A stretch of DNA of 64,000 nt from JAPOXK01 sp965220315 (GTDB lineage Bacteria; Chloroflexota; Dehalococcoidia; Bin125), in NCBI GenBank assembly GCA_965220315.1, contig CBDCPP010000002.1, positions 62,001-126,000 on the forward strand. The letters run 5' to 3'. Below are positions 25,388 through 33,651 of this stretch, piece after piece; position 1 is the first letter of the stretch, and each line of letters starts with the position of its first letter. Position numbers and translations under genes: made by a program. The notes beneath the pieces were generated by a model. That model was not told the origin of the DNA. It did no database searches and saw nothing but the letters and a program-made list of their open reading frames with translations.

Positions 25388-26596
25388 TTAGTCGCCGCCG
25401 ACCAAGTCGTGGGTGGTGATCAGCCGCGGCCGCGCGGGCTGCTTGTTGAGGGAGCGCTCGGCGCCGCGCGATAGCACTCGGGCGCGACCGTAGATAAACC
25501 CGAGCAAGAGGAGGAGCAGGGCAAGCGAGGTGATCCCAATAATCCACTCGCCGCCGCCGTAAGCCAGGATGATGGCGTTGGCGAGCACCTGCACGATGGA
25601 GAAGGGCAGCAGCACTTTCCAGGAGAACGCCATCAGTTGGTCGATGCGCAGACGCGGCAGCACGGCTCGCGACCAGAACAGGATAAAAATGACCGCCGAA
25701 GTCTTGGCGATGGTGAGCAGCAACTGTAAGCCGAGACCCACGTCCTCTCCGAAGGGGAAGTTCCATCCTCCCAGGAACACGGTTGAGCCGATCACGACGA
25801 GCAACAGTAAAGCCGTGTACTCCGCCAGGAAGAAGAAACTCCAGCGGATGCCGCTGTACTCCACGAAGTAGCCGCCGACAACCTCTGATTCCGCGATGGG
25901 CATGTCGAAGGGGGGGCGGTGGAGCTCCGCGAGAGCACCGATCATGAAGATCGCGAAGCCCAAGGGTTGCAAGAGGATGAAGGGGGTTGTGGTTTGCTCG
26001 AGCGCGATGACGTTGAGGTTCACGGCCCCGAAGGCACTGCCGCCGTCGGCCGTCAACCGCGCCGCCACTACGAGGATCACCCCCACGCTGACGAGCAGCA
26101 TCGGTAACTCGTACGAGATGGCCTGGGCGGCCGCCCGGACGGCTCCAAGAAGCGCGTATTTATTGTCCGAGCCCCAGCCTGCCATCACCACACCCACTAA
26201 GTTCAGCCCCAGCACCCCGAAGACGTAGAGAAAACCGAGTTCCAAATCTCGGACGATCCAGGTTTCGGTCCAAGGGATGGGGATAAAGACGAGAAAGATG
26301 GGGACGAAGGCGAAGTAGGGCGCCAGTTCAAAGACCCAGCGGTCGGCCGAGGCAGGACGCACGTCTTCCTTCGTAAGCAGCTTGATTGCGTCGGCGAGCG
26401 ATTGCAGCATGCCGAAGGGGCCGGTTCGCGTCGGTCCGACGCGCTGCTGGAAGCGCGCCAAGATCTTGCGTTCCAGGTAGATGAGCGCGAGAGCGTTCAC
26501 CGTCATCAAGGCCACGATGAACACGATCCGGATCAGCGCGTCGATCCAGTCCGGCAAGCTCAGGCCAGCGAATTCGCTCAGAACGATCTCTGGCAT
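25388..26596 (-). CDS. nuoH: NADH-quinone oxidoreductase subunit H
   Basis: This membrane subunit of 402 residues forms much of the quinone chamber entrance. It shows LIYLERKILARFQQRVGPTR, GPFGMLQSLADAIKLLTKED, ALAELHRPPFDMPIAESEVV and FVEYSGIRWSFFFLAEYTAL, all diagnostic. A hydrophilic C-terminal tail of about 45 residues (from YGRARVLSRGAERSLNKQPA) follows the last helix. It is 115 bases downstream of nuoD. The genes nuoEFG, which often lie in that gap, are absent. Confidence 0.97.
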   Translation of the reverse strand: MPEIVLSEFAGLSLPDWIDALIRIVFIVALMTVNALALIYLERKILARFQQRVGPTRTGPFGMLQSLADAIKLLTKEDVRPASADRWVFELAPYFAFVPIFLVFIPIPWTETWIVRDLELGFLYVFGVLGLNLVGVVMAGWGSDNKYALLGAVRAAAQAISYELPMLLVSVGVILVVAARLTADGGSAFGAVNLNVIALEQTTTPFILLQPLGFAIFMIGALAELHRPPFDMPIAESEVVGGYFVEYSGIRWSFFFLAEYTALLLLVVIGSTVFLGGWNFPFGEDVGLGLQLLLTIAKTSAVIFILFWSRAVLPRLRIDQLMAFSWKVLLPFSIVQVLANAIILAYGGGEWIIGITSLALLLLLLGFIYGRARVLSRGAERSLNKQPARPRLITTHDLVGGD

Positions 26597-26711
26597 CGTG
26601 TGTCAGGCCCCGCCTCATTCGCCCTTGGGGCGGCTCGCTCGCTGGAGGCAGGCTACTGGCTCCTACAGGGAAGAGCCAGAGCGCAATATCGAGACGTAGC
26701 AGGTTGGCATG

Positions 26712-27863
26712 TTAGCGATCGACTTCGCAGAGCACGATGTCGGTGGATCCCAATATGATCACCGCGTCGGCGATGTAGGAGCCCCGAACCTGGTGCCGGA
26801 GCGCGCTGAGGTTGTGGAAGCTAGGACTACGGACCTTCATCCGCCAGGGTTTGTCGGAGCCGTCCGAAACCATATAGATGCCGTACTCGCCGCGCGGGTT
26901 CTCTTGGCGCATGTAGATCTCGCCCGGTGGCGGCTTCAAAACCTTGGGCAGGCCCTCGGCCATGATCGGGCCGCTTGTAGGCATCTGATCAAGAGCTTGC
27001 GCAACGATGCGACCCGACTGCCGCATCTCTTCCATGCGCACCAGGTAACGATCGTAGACATCGCCCCTCTGACCAGTGGGCACTTCCCAGTCGAAGCGGT
27101 CATAAATCGAGTAGGGCTCGTCGACGCGCAGATCGAGAGGCACGCCGGCGGCGCGCAGCAGCGGTCCGGTGACGCCGTAGCTGATCGCGTCTTCGGCCGA
27201 CATCAAGCCCACATCCCGGCAGCGCGAGATCATGATCTCGTTGTTGGTCATGAGTTCATCCATGTCGGCGATGCCGGTTTCGATCTGCCCGAGCAGCCAA
27301 CGAATGTCCTCCGCGAAGGTTGGGTAGGGCTCCCAGGCGAGGCCGCCGACGCGGAAGTAGTTGTACATGAGGCGATCTCCGCAGACGGCCTCGAAGAAGT
27401 CTTGGATACGCTCGCGTTCTTTGAAGGCCCAGGTGAAGGCCGTACCGAAGAAGCCGACATCGGTGCCGAAGGCACCCAGGAACATGAAGTGCGAGAGGAT
27501 ACGATTGAGTTCGGCAAGGATAAGGCGAACATACTCAGCGCGCTCGGGTGCTTCGATACCAGCCAGCCGCTCGATGGCGTTGCAGTAGACCCACTCGTTG
27601 TTGAAAGCGGCGAGGTAGTCGGTGCGATCTTGGTATCCCAACGCGCCGCGGTAGTCGAGGTTCTCGGTGAGCTTCTCACCACCACGGTGCATGTAGCCGA
27701 TGTAGGAGGTGACGTCTTTCACTTGCTCGCCGTCAACGGTGAGGACCATGCGAAAGACGCCGTGGGTCGAAGGATGCTGGGGACCCATGTTGATGTTCAT
27801 ATCGACCGTGTCGAATTCTTCTTCGACGACGACCGGCTCGATGGTGACCGGCGCCTGTGTCAT
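26712..27863 (-). CDS. nuoD: NADH-quinone oxidoreductase subunit D
   Basis: This peripheral-arm subunit is related to the large subunit of NiFe hydrogenases and holds the quinone headgroup. The 383-residue protein has MGPQHPSTHGVFR, the quinone-site YMHRGGEKL, RSP-type C-terminal KVRSPSFHNLSAL and the terminal GSTDIVLCEVDR. Hydrogenase Cys ligands are absent, as expected. Its start directly abuts the nuoC stop. Length is slightly shorter than in many bacteria but all core blocks are present. Confidence 0.97.
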   Translation of the reverse strand: MTQAPVTIEPVVVEEEFDTVDMNINMGPQHPSTHGVFRMVLTVDGEQVKDVTSYIGYMHRGGEKLTENLDYRGALGYQDRTDYLAAFNNEWVYCNAIERLAGIEAPERAEYVRLILAELNRILSHFMFLGAFGTDVGFFGTAFTWAFKERERIQDFFEAVCGDRLMYNYFRVGGLAWEPYPTFAEDIRWLLGQIETGIADMDELMTNNEIMISRCRDVGLMSAEDAISYGVTGPLLRAAGVPLDLRVDEPYSIYDRFDWEVPTGQRGDVYDRYLVRMEEMRQSGRIVAQALDQMPTSGPIMAEGLPKVLKPPPGEIYMRQENPRGEYGIYMVSDGSDKPWRMKVRSPSFHNLSALRHQVRGSYIADAVIILGSTDIVLCEVDR

Positions 27864-28898
27864 CTAGCCACCTCTTTTCGCTTTCTCCGCCCGCGCCTTC
27901 GCTGCTAGCTCCCGCGCCTTCTTAACGCGCTCCGCCTGGGCAGCTTTCTTCTGGGCCAACTCTTCGGGGGCGAGGTCGGTAGCGGCTTTCTTTTCGGCGG
28001 GCGAGGGGGTAGCAGGAGCTTCGGGCGGAGCCGCCGGCTTCGCTTCAACGGGAGCGGCGGACGCTTCCGTCTTCGCTGCGACTGGTGCGCCTCCGCTCGC
28101 CTTCGCCTCACGCGCCGCAGCGGCGAGCGCGCGTGCTTTCTTGACGCGTTCCGCCTGAGCAGCTTTCTTTTGGGCCAACTCTTCGGGTGTCAGCTCCTGC
28201 GACGGTTTCTCTTCGGCAGGAGCACCCGCCGCGGCCTTCTTCTTCGCATCGGCGATCCGTTGCGCGCGCTCATCATCGGCTTCGGTGTCATCTTTCCGCA
28301 CGGGCGGTGCTTCGCGCGGATGCTCCTTGGTGAAGTATTCAACGTCGACGCCCTGCTTCACTTCGATCGGTGCAAGGGGATGGCTCTTGCGAAGCACGGG
28401 GAGGTCGAAGTCTTCATCGAGGAGGAGGTTGCGGGGGTCCGGGTGGCCTTCGAATTCGATGCCGAACATTTCACGGCATTCGCGCTCGGCCCAGTCGGCC
28501 ATTCGCCAGAGGTCGGAAACAGTGGGAAGCGAAGGTTTCTCGGAGGGAACCCAGGTCTTGATTGTGATGGAGTGGCGCAGTGAGGTGGAGTAGAGGTGAT
28601 AGACCACCTCGAGACCCTGGTCGGTCCAGTCGACCGCAGTCTGGTTACGCAAGAGATCCATCTGCAGCTTGGGATGCTCACGGCTGACGCGCAGTGCTTC
28701 GCGCAGCTGCGCAGCGGGAACCGTGAGCGCAACATCCCACTTCGTTTGCTCAGCCTCAAAGGTGATCGAGGCGGGCAAGGCGCCGCGGTAGATGTCGGCG
28801 ATGCCGCCTGGCGGCGGAGGTTCCTTGAGCCGCTCAGCTTTTTCGGCGCGCTTGCCCTTCGGCGTGGCCTTGGCTTTGGGTTCCGTGCCGCTCGTCAT
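27864..28898 (-). CDS. nuoC: NADH-quinone oxidoreductase subunit C with a repeat-rich C-terminal extension
   Basis: The core of this peripheral-arm subunit (residues about 45-185) is standard: VVYHLYSTSLRHSITIKTWV, DLWRMADWAERECREMFGIEF and GHPDPRNLLLDEDF. After residue 200 it has an unusual extension of about 140 residues rich in Ala, Lys, Glu and Pro. Within it, PEELAQKKAAQAERVKKAR appears twice (from residues 238 and 311), likely forming charged helices. Two start-proximal Lys-rich stretches also occur (residues 8-26). ATGA overlap with nuoB implies coupling. Typical NuoC ends near residue 200, so the tail is the odd part; it may bind a partner that takes the place of the missing peripheral subunits. 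Confidence 0.93.
   Translation of the reverse strand: MTSGTEPKAKATPKGKRAEKAERLKEPPPPGGIADIYRGALPASITFEAEQTKWDVALTVPAAQLREALRVSREHPKLQMDLLRNQTAVDWTDQGLEVVYHLYSTSLRHSITIKTWVPSEKPSLPTVSDLWRMADWAERECREMFGIEFEGHPDPRNLLLDEDFDLPVLRKSHPLAPIEVKQGVDVEYFTKEHPREAPPVRKDDTEADDERAQRIADAKKKAAAGAPAEEKPSQELTPEELAQKKAAQAERVKKARALAAAAREAKASGGAPVAAKTEASAAPVEAKPAAPPEAPATPSPAEKKAATDLAPEELAQKKAAQAERVKKARELAAKARAEKAKRGG
27900..27968 (-). repeat. NuoC tail repeat, second copy
   Basis: This is the second copy of the charged helical unit in the NuoC tail; the last residues differ (RELAAKAR against RALAAAAR). Confidence 0.85.
28119..28187 (-). repeat. NuoC tail repeat, first copy
   Basis: This codes for PEELAQKKAAQAERVKKAR and a few following residues. 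It is repeated nearly exactly at 27900-27968, 219 bases apart. Confidence 0.85.
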
Positions 28899-29458
28899 GC
28901 GCCCGCCGCCCGGTCCTCCATGATCTTTTCTTGAAGGGCGAGGAGGCCGTCCATCAGGGATTCGGGGCGCGGGGGGCAGCCCGGCACGTAAACATCAACA
29001 GGAATGATGTTGTCGGTGCCTTGGAGCACGCGGTCGTATTGAGTGTAGGGGCCGCCGTTGGTAGCACAGGCACCCATAGCAATGACCCACTTGGGATGGG
29101 GCATCTGCTCATAGAGAAGCTTCACGGCCGGAGCCATTTTTTTGGTCACGGTACCGGCGACGATCATGACATCGCTTTGGCGCGGGGAGGGCCAGGGGAC
29201 GATCCCCATGCGATCGAGGTCATGGTTGGACATATAGGTCGCGATCATCTCGATAGCGCAGCAGGCGAGGCCGAAGGTCATGGGCCACAGCGACGATTTC
29301 CGCGCGGCGGCAATGATCGCATCAGCGGGTACCTGCATTACGCCGGGCAGGATTTCCTTGTAAAGGATCTGCGGCCGCTCGGCGTCGGAAGGAAAAAGGC
29401 GCAGCGCTTCAGGAGCTGTCGAGGGTGAGATCAGTTCGCCGGGGTCCGCTTGGGCCAT
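28895..29458 (-). CDS. nuoB: NADH-quinone oxidoreductase subunit B
   Basis: This subunit carries iron-sulfur cluster N2, the electron donor to quinone. The four cluster Cys are present in FGLACCAIEM, GACATNGGPY and VPGCPPRPESL. The ATG at 29458 (187 residues) is chosen; a TTG at 29479 would add 7 residues. It overlaps the end of nuoA by 28 bases in another frame and overlaps nuoC by ATGA. The N-terminal 40 residues before LPGVMQVPADAII are somewhat longer than usual. Confidence 0.96.
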   Translation of the reverse strand: MAQADPGELISPSTAPEALRLFPSDAERPQILYKEILPGVMQVPADAIIAAARKSSLWPMTFGLACCAIEMIATYMSNHDLDRMGIVPWPSPRQSDVMIVAGTVTKKMAPAVKLLYEQMPHPKWVIAMGACATNGGPYTQYDRVLQGTDNIIPVDVYVPGCPPRPESLMDGLLALQEKIMEDRAAGA

Positions 29459-29826
29459 TCCAGCACGCCTTTCCGCCAAGCATACCCGAGCGCGAGCCCG
29501 AGGATGCCGATGAACAGCACCATCTCCCAGAGCACGAATTTGCCCAGCTCACCGCCGAGGCCCAGGAAGGAGACGGCCCACGGGAAGAGAAAGATGATCT
29601 CGACATCAAAAACGAGGAAGAGGATCGCAAAGACATAGTAGCGCACGTGGACTTGGGCCCAGTTGCGGCCGATGGGAAGCATGCCGCACTCGTAAACCTG
29701 GCCCTTGAGCTTTGTGCGGCGTTTAGGCGCGAGAAGTTGGGTGACGACGAGGCCATTGAGGACGAGAAAGGCACCGACCGGGATGGCGATGAGTACGGCC
29801 CCATAGTTCTCGAGCAGCTGCTCCAC
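29431..29826 (-). CDS. nuoA: NADH-quinone oxidoreductase subunit A
   Basis: This is the first gene of the complex I operon. The 131-residue membrane protein has three hydrophobic segments and the diagnostic loop YECGMLPIGRNWAQVHVRYY followed by ILFLVFDVEIIFLFPWAV. It starts with GTG behind GAGGG. The operon promoter must lie within 29827-29949, between this gene and the valS stop, or further upstream in valS. Confidence 0.96.
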   Translation of the reverse strand: MEQLLENYGAVLIAIPVGAFLVLNGLVVTQLLAPKRRTKLKGQVYECGMLPIGRNWAQVHVRYYVFAILFLVFDVEIIFLFPWAVSFLGLGGELGKFVLWEMVLFIGILGLALGYAWRKGVLEWPKRTPAN

Positions 29827-29949
29827 GAGACCCTCACTGATGATCTTGGTAATGCGACTCGGCCGCGCAGAACCCAGCCGGAGTCACCTTCGCTCTGCCG
29901 CGATCGTACGGAGGGCCTCGGGGGGTGTCAACGAAACGGTCCAGGGAAA

Positions 29950-32757
29950 CTAGCTGAGTTCCACCAGACGCGCGCGCAGGCCATCCAAGCGCCCAACGAT
30001 CGAGGCGTATCTCTCCTCTTCACGGGTCACCACGGCAGCGGGAGCCTTGCTGCGGAAACCTTGATTGGCGAGTTTGCCCTTGATCCGGCGCAAGTGACTC
30101 TCGCTTTCCTCGATCTCGCGCGCGAGTCGCGCGCGCTCCGCCGAGAGGTCGACCAGTCCTCCCAAAGGAAAAACAATCTCCGTGCGCGTCAGAATGCGCG
30201 TGATCACCTGGTCGCCGGGCGCTTGCGCTCGCGACGCGACGACATGGAGCGGGCGAACTCGAGCCAGGAGTTCGATGACCGGCGCGCGTGCGTCCAGTGC
30301 GGCGCCACCAGCCTCACTCACGACGTAGGCTTCGATCCAGCGCGCCGCCTCAACCTGCTTCTCGGCGCGGACCGTCCGGATAGCGCGAACCACTTCCTGC
30401 AGCTCTTCGAAGGACTGCTCCGCTTCTTCATCGATCCAGCGATCTTGGGGTTGTGGGAAGGGGGCCGAGATGAGCACCGCCACCTCCGTCGCGGACAGAT
30501 AGCGCCGCAGTTCCTGCCAGATCGCTTCGGTGACGAAAGGCATATAGGGGTGCAGCAGGCGCAGGGCCTGGTCAAGCACATGCACGAGAATAGGAAGCGG
30601 GGAGGTGTCCCCTGCACGCAGCCGCACTTTGCTCGCTTCGACGTACCAGTCGAAGTACTCGTTCCAAAGGAAGTCGTGGATCTGCCGACCTGCCTCGCCA
30701 AGCTGAAAGTCGGTTAGCAGGCCGTCGACGGTCAAGGCGACTCGCTGGAAACGGGAAAGGATCCAGCGGTCCTCAGGCTGCAAGGCTCCAGTGGGCTCGG
30801 GGAGGCCGATCGTCCTTTCGCCGATCTCACCCAACACGAAGCGAGCACCGTTCCAGAGTTTGTTGGCGAAGTTGCGCCCGGCCTCGAGGCGGTCCTCGGT
30901 GAGGCGCATGTCATTACCGGGAGTCGAGCCGGTGGCCAGGGTGAAGCGGAGCGCGTCCATGCCATAGCGCTCGCCCGCAACGAGCGGGTCGACGGCGTTG
31001 CCGAGGCTCTTGCTCATCTTGCGGCCTTGAGCATCGCGGACGAGACCATGCAGGTAGACGGTTTGGAACGGTCCGACGCCGTTCATGTTGTGGCAAGAGA
31101 GCATTACCATGCGCGCAACCCAGAAGAAGAGGATGTCGTAGCCGGTCTCCATGACGGCGCCGGGATAGAAGCGACCCAGGTCGGCGGTGTCGTCCGGCCA
31201 GCCGAGCGTCGAATGTGGCCAGAGGCCGCTGCTGAACCATGTGTCGAGCACATCCGGGTCCTGAATGAGAGGGCCCTGGCCACACTGTTCGCAATCCGAC
31301 GGTGCAGGCGTATCCCTACGGACAATAGGCGTCACGCTCTCGCCGATTGCCACCTCCTGCGCCTGTTCGGCGATCGCCGCGAGGTCGTGCCCAGCAGCGA
31401 TCCACTCGGCTACCGTCGCCGCAGAGGCAGGTTTGAGGGCGACGGTGATGCGGTCGGCGTTGCAGCGCAAGCAGTACCAGACGGGGATGCGGTGTCCCCA
31501 CCAGAGCTGCCGGCTGATGCACCAGGGCCGGATATTCTCGAGCCACTGCAAGTAGACCTTGGCGAAGCGCGGCGGCACGATCCGCATCTCGCCGCTTTGG
31601 AATACCGCGGCCGCCTTGGCGGCCATCTCGTCCACATCGACGAACCACTGATCGCTGATCAGTGGCTCGACGACGGTGGCGCAGCGCTGGCAATGGCCGA
31701 CGCTGTGCAGATGATCTTCGCGCCTGAGAAGGAGCCCAGCTGCTTCCAGATCGGCCGCCGCGCGCTCGCGAGCTTCGGCGCGATCGAGGCCTGCATAGGG
31801 ACCAGCCGCATCGGTCATCCTGCCGTCCCAAGCGATGGCGCGGATGGCAGTAAGGGCATGGCGAGCACCGATCTCGAAGTCGAGAGGATCGTGCCCGGGA
31901 GTGATCTTTAGCGCGCCTGTGCCGAACTCGATCTCGACGGCGCCATCAGCGACAACAGGCAGGGAGCGGTCGAAGCCGGGGAGGGGAAGCCGGACTTTGG
32001 TGCCGACAAGCGGCAACCACCGCTCGTCGTCGGGATGCACGGCAACCGCCACGTCCGCGACGATCGTCTCGGGCCGGGTGGTCGCGATAACAACGCCCTC
32101 GCCCCCGTTTGCGGCGGGATAGCGCACGTACCAGAGCGAGCCTTGCTCGTCCGCATAGTCGACCTCAAGGTCCGAGAGTGCGGTCTGGCAGCGCGGACAC
32201 CAGTTAATAATGCGGTGGCCACGGTAGATCTTGCCTTTTTCATAGAGGTCGACGAAGGTCGCCCGCACGGCGCGTTGCGGCCCTTCGTCCAGCGTGAAGA
32301 CCATGCGCGACCAATCGCAGCTGGCGCCCAGAAGCCGCAGTTGCTCTTCGATACGGCCGCGGTAGCGTCCAACCCAATCCCAGACGCGCTCAAGGAAGGC
32401 TTCACGGCCGAGGTCGTGGCGCGAAAGTCCTTCGCGCGCTAGTTCCGCCTCGACCACGTTTTGGGTCGCGATACCAGCGTGGTCGAGGCCGGGGAGCCAA
32501 AGAGTGGGGTGGCCGCGCATGCGACGCCAGCGGCAGAGCACGTCCTCGATCGTGGTCGTGAGAGCGTGTCCCAGATGCAGCGCGCCGGTCACATTGGGGG
32601 GCGGCATGATGACCGCGAAAGGGTCACGACCAGGATCACCAGCGGGTTGGAAGGCGCCGCTCTCTTCCCAGAGCGCATACATACGCCCCTCGACAGTAGC
32701 GGGCTGATAGGTCTTGGGCAGAGGGGCAGCGGCCTCGGTCACGGGCAGATCGCTCAC
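29950..32757 (-). CDS. valS: Valyl-tRNA synthetase
   Basis: This class I synthetase charges tRNA-Val. The 935-residue protein has the HIGH-type motif PNVTGALHLGHAL (HLGH at 61-64), GLDHAGIATQ, the zinc-like NWCPRCQTALSDLEVDY, an editing domain (AVHPDDERW, EFGTGALKITPGHD), WFSSGLWPHSTLGWP, and KMSKS at 580-584. The C-terminal coiled coil (DLSAERARLAREIEESESHL through FRSKAPAAVVTREEER) that contacts the tRNA is present. It is upstream of nuoA on the same strand, 123 bases away. Nothing suggests functional linkage with its neighbours. Confidence 0.97.
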   Translation of the reverse strand: MSDLPVTEAAAPLPKTYQPATVEGRMYALWEESGAFQPAGDPGRDPFAVIMPPPNVTGALHLGHALTTTIEDVLCRWRRMRGHPTLWLPGLDHAGIATQNVVEAELAREGLSRHDLGREAFLERVWDWVGRYRGRIEEQLRLLGASCDWSRMVFTLDEGPQRAVRATFVDLYEKGKIYRGHRIINWCPRCQTALSDLEVDYADEQGSLWYVRYPAANGGEGVVIATTRPETIVADVAVAVHPDDERWLPLVGTKVRLPLPGFDRSLPVVADGAVEIEFGTGALKITPGHDPLDFEIGARHALTAIRAIAWDGRMTDAAGPYAGLDRAEARERAAADLEAAGLLLRREDHLHSVGHCQRCATVVEPLISDQWFVDVDEMAAKAAAVFQSGEMRIVPPRFAKVYLQWLENIRPWCISRQLWWGHRIPVWYCLRCNADRITVALKPASAATVAEWIAAGHDLAAIAEQAQEVAIGESVTPIVRRDTPAPSDCEQCGQGPLIQDPDVLDTWFSSGLWPHSTLGWPDDTADLGRFYPGAVMETGYDILFFWVARMVMLSCHNMNGVGPFQTVYLHGLVRDAQGRKMSKSLGNAVDPLVAGERYGMDALRFTLATGSTPGNDMRLTEDRLEAGRNFANKLWNGARFVLGEIGERTIGLPEPTGALQPEDRWILSRFQRVALTVDGLLTDFQLGEAGRQIHDFLWNEYFDWYVEASKVRLRAGDTSPLPILVHVLDQALRLLHPYMPFVTEAIWQELRRYLSATEVAVLISAPFPQPQDRWIDEEAEQSFEELQEVVRAIRTVRAEKQVEAARWIEAYVVSEAGGAALDARAPVIELLARVRPLHVVASRAQAPGDQVITRILTRTEIVFPLGGLVDLSAERARLAREIEESESHLRRIKGKLANQGFRSKAPAAVVTREEERYASIVGRLDGLRARLVELS

Positions 32758-32856
32758 GACATCAGTAGGTCGGACTTGAGGGTTCCAGGCTATGGCGCGG
32801 AAAAAACGCGCGCAATGAAACTATGCAGGAATGCAACATGGAGAGCCAGAGAAATT

Positions 32857-33651
32857 CTAGCCAGCCGGCGTCATCAATGCTTCGTGGACGACCTGCCCGT
32901 CGACGACGGTGGTCTCTTGAGCCAGTTTGTCCATGACACGGCGCCGTCGGTGGCGCGTCTCCTCGAGCGCTTTAAGCCTGCGTAGTCCGCATCGGGTATC
33001 ACTGGCGACACGGGCGGGATCTTGTGTTGCCAGACGCCGCTTGAAAAGCCAATAGGTGAACTCCTTGAGTTCGGCGAGGCTGATACGGTCGACATCCGGC
33101 CGTTGTTGCTCGCGGCGAAACGTCACGAGCAACTCGCGGCGCGGTGTCCCATAGATGTGTCGGAAGATCTCCTCGTCAATGCGGCTGTCGTAGCCGGTCG
33201 CCCAGCAGCGCCGCTCTTTCTGAAGGGCTTCCTCAACAGAGAGCTGCAGCGCCTCTTCGACGCGCACGCCATACATGAAATTAAGGTGGGCCCGATACTT
33301 AGTTGGGCCGAGCCCTCGTTGCAGGGCCGCGTCGTCCAACTCGACCGGCAGCCGTCCTTCAGCCAGCAGCGCTTCGACTTCATCGGGAGGTAGGAGGCCG
33401 TCCGGAGCGAGTGCATCACAGATCCGCTCGGCCAGGCAGAGCCAATCGAACGCCTCACCTCCGATTAAGTAGTGATAGTGCCGTCCTTTGACCTGCTCCT
33501 CGCCGAGCTCCCAGAGCGCGGCGGCTTCTAAAAGGGCTTCCCACCAGAGACGGCCGCGACGGACCTCTTGGCGGAAGTGCGCGATGAGCATCTCGGGGTC
33601 GCGCGATGCCAACTCGCTGTACGTCGCTGCGTCGGGGGAGCGATCCGGCAT
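32857..33651 (-). CDS. Unknown protein translationally coupled to secA
   Basis: I do not recognise this 264-residue protein. The ATG shares one base with the secA stop (TGATG), so it is the second gene of a secA operon. An upstream GTG at 33669 is possible but less likely. It looks cytosolic and mostly helical, with acidic N-terminal and strongly basic C-terminal halves (LKALEETRHRRRRVMDKLAQ). Segments such as GRHYHYLIGGEAFDWLCLAE and KYRAHLNFMYGVRVEEALQL look well conserved in character. A role tied to protein export is possible but rests only on coupling. Confidence 0.78.
   Translation of the reverse strand: MPDRSPDAATYSELASRDPEMLIAHFRQEVRRGRLWWEALLEAAALWELGEEQVKGRHYHYLIGGEAFDWLCLAERICDALAPDGLLPPDEVEALLAEGRLPVELDDAALQRGLGPTKYRAHLNFMYGVRVEEALQLSVEEALQKERRCWATGYDSRIDEEIFRHIYGTPRRELLVTFRREQQRPDVDRISLAELKEFTYWLFKRRLATQDPARVASDTRCGLRRLKALEETRHRRRRVMDKLAQETTVVDGQVVHEALMTPAG

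Noticed and set aside
26709..27908. A 399-codon plus-strand frame antisense to nuoD
   Set aside because: Shadow of the highly conserved nuoD gene; the translation has no recognisable domain.
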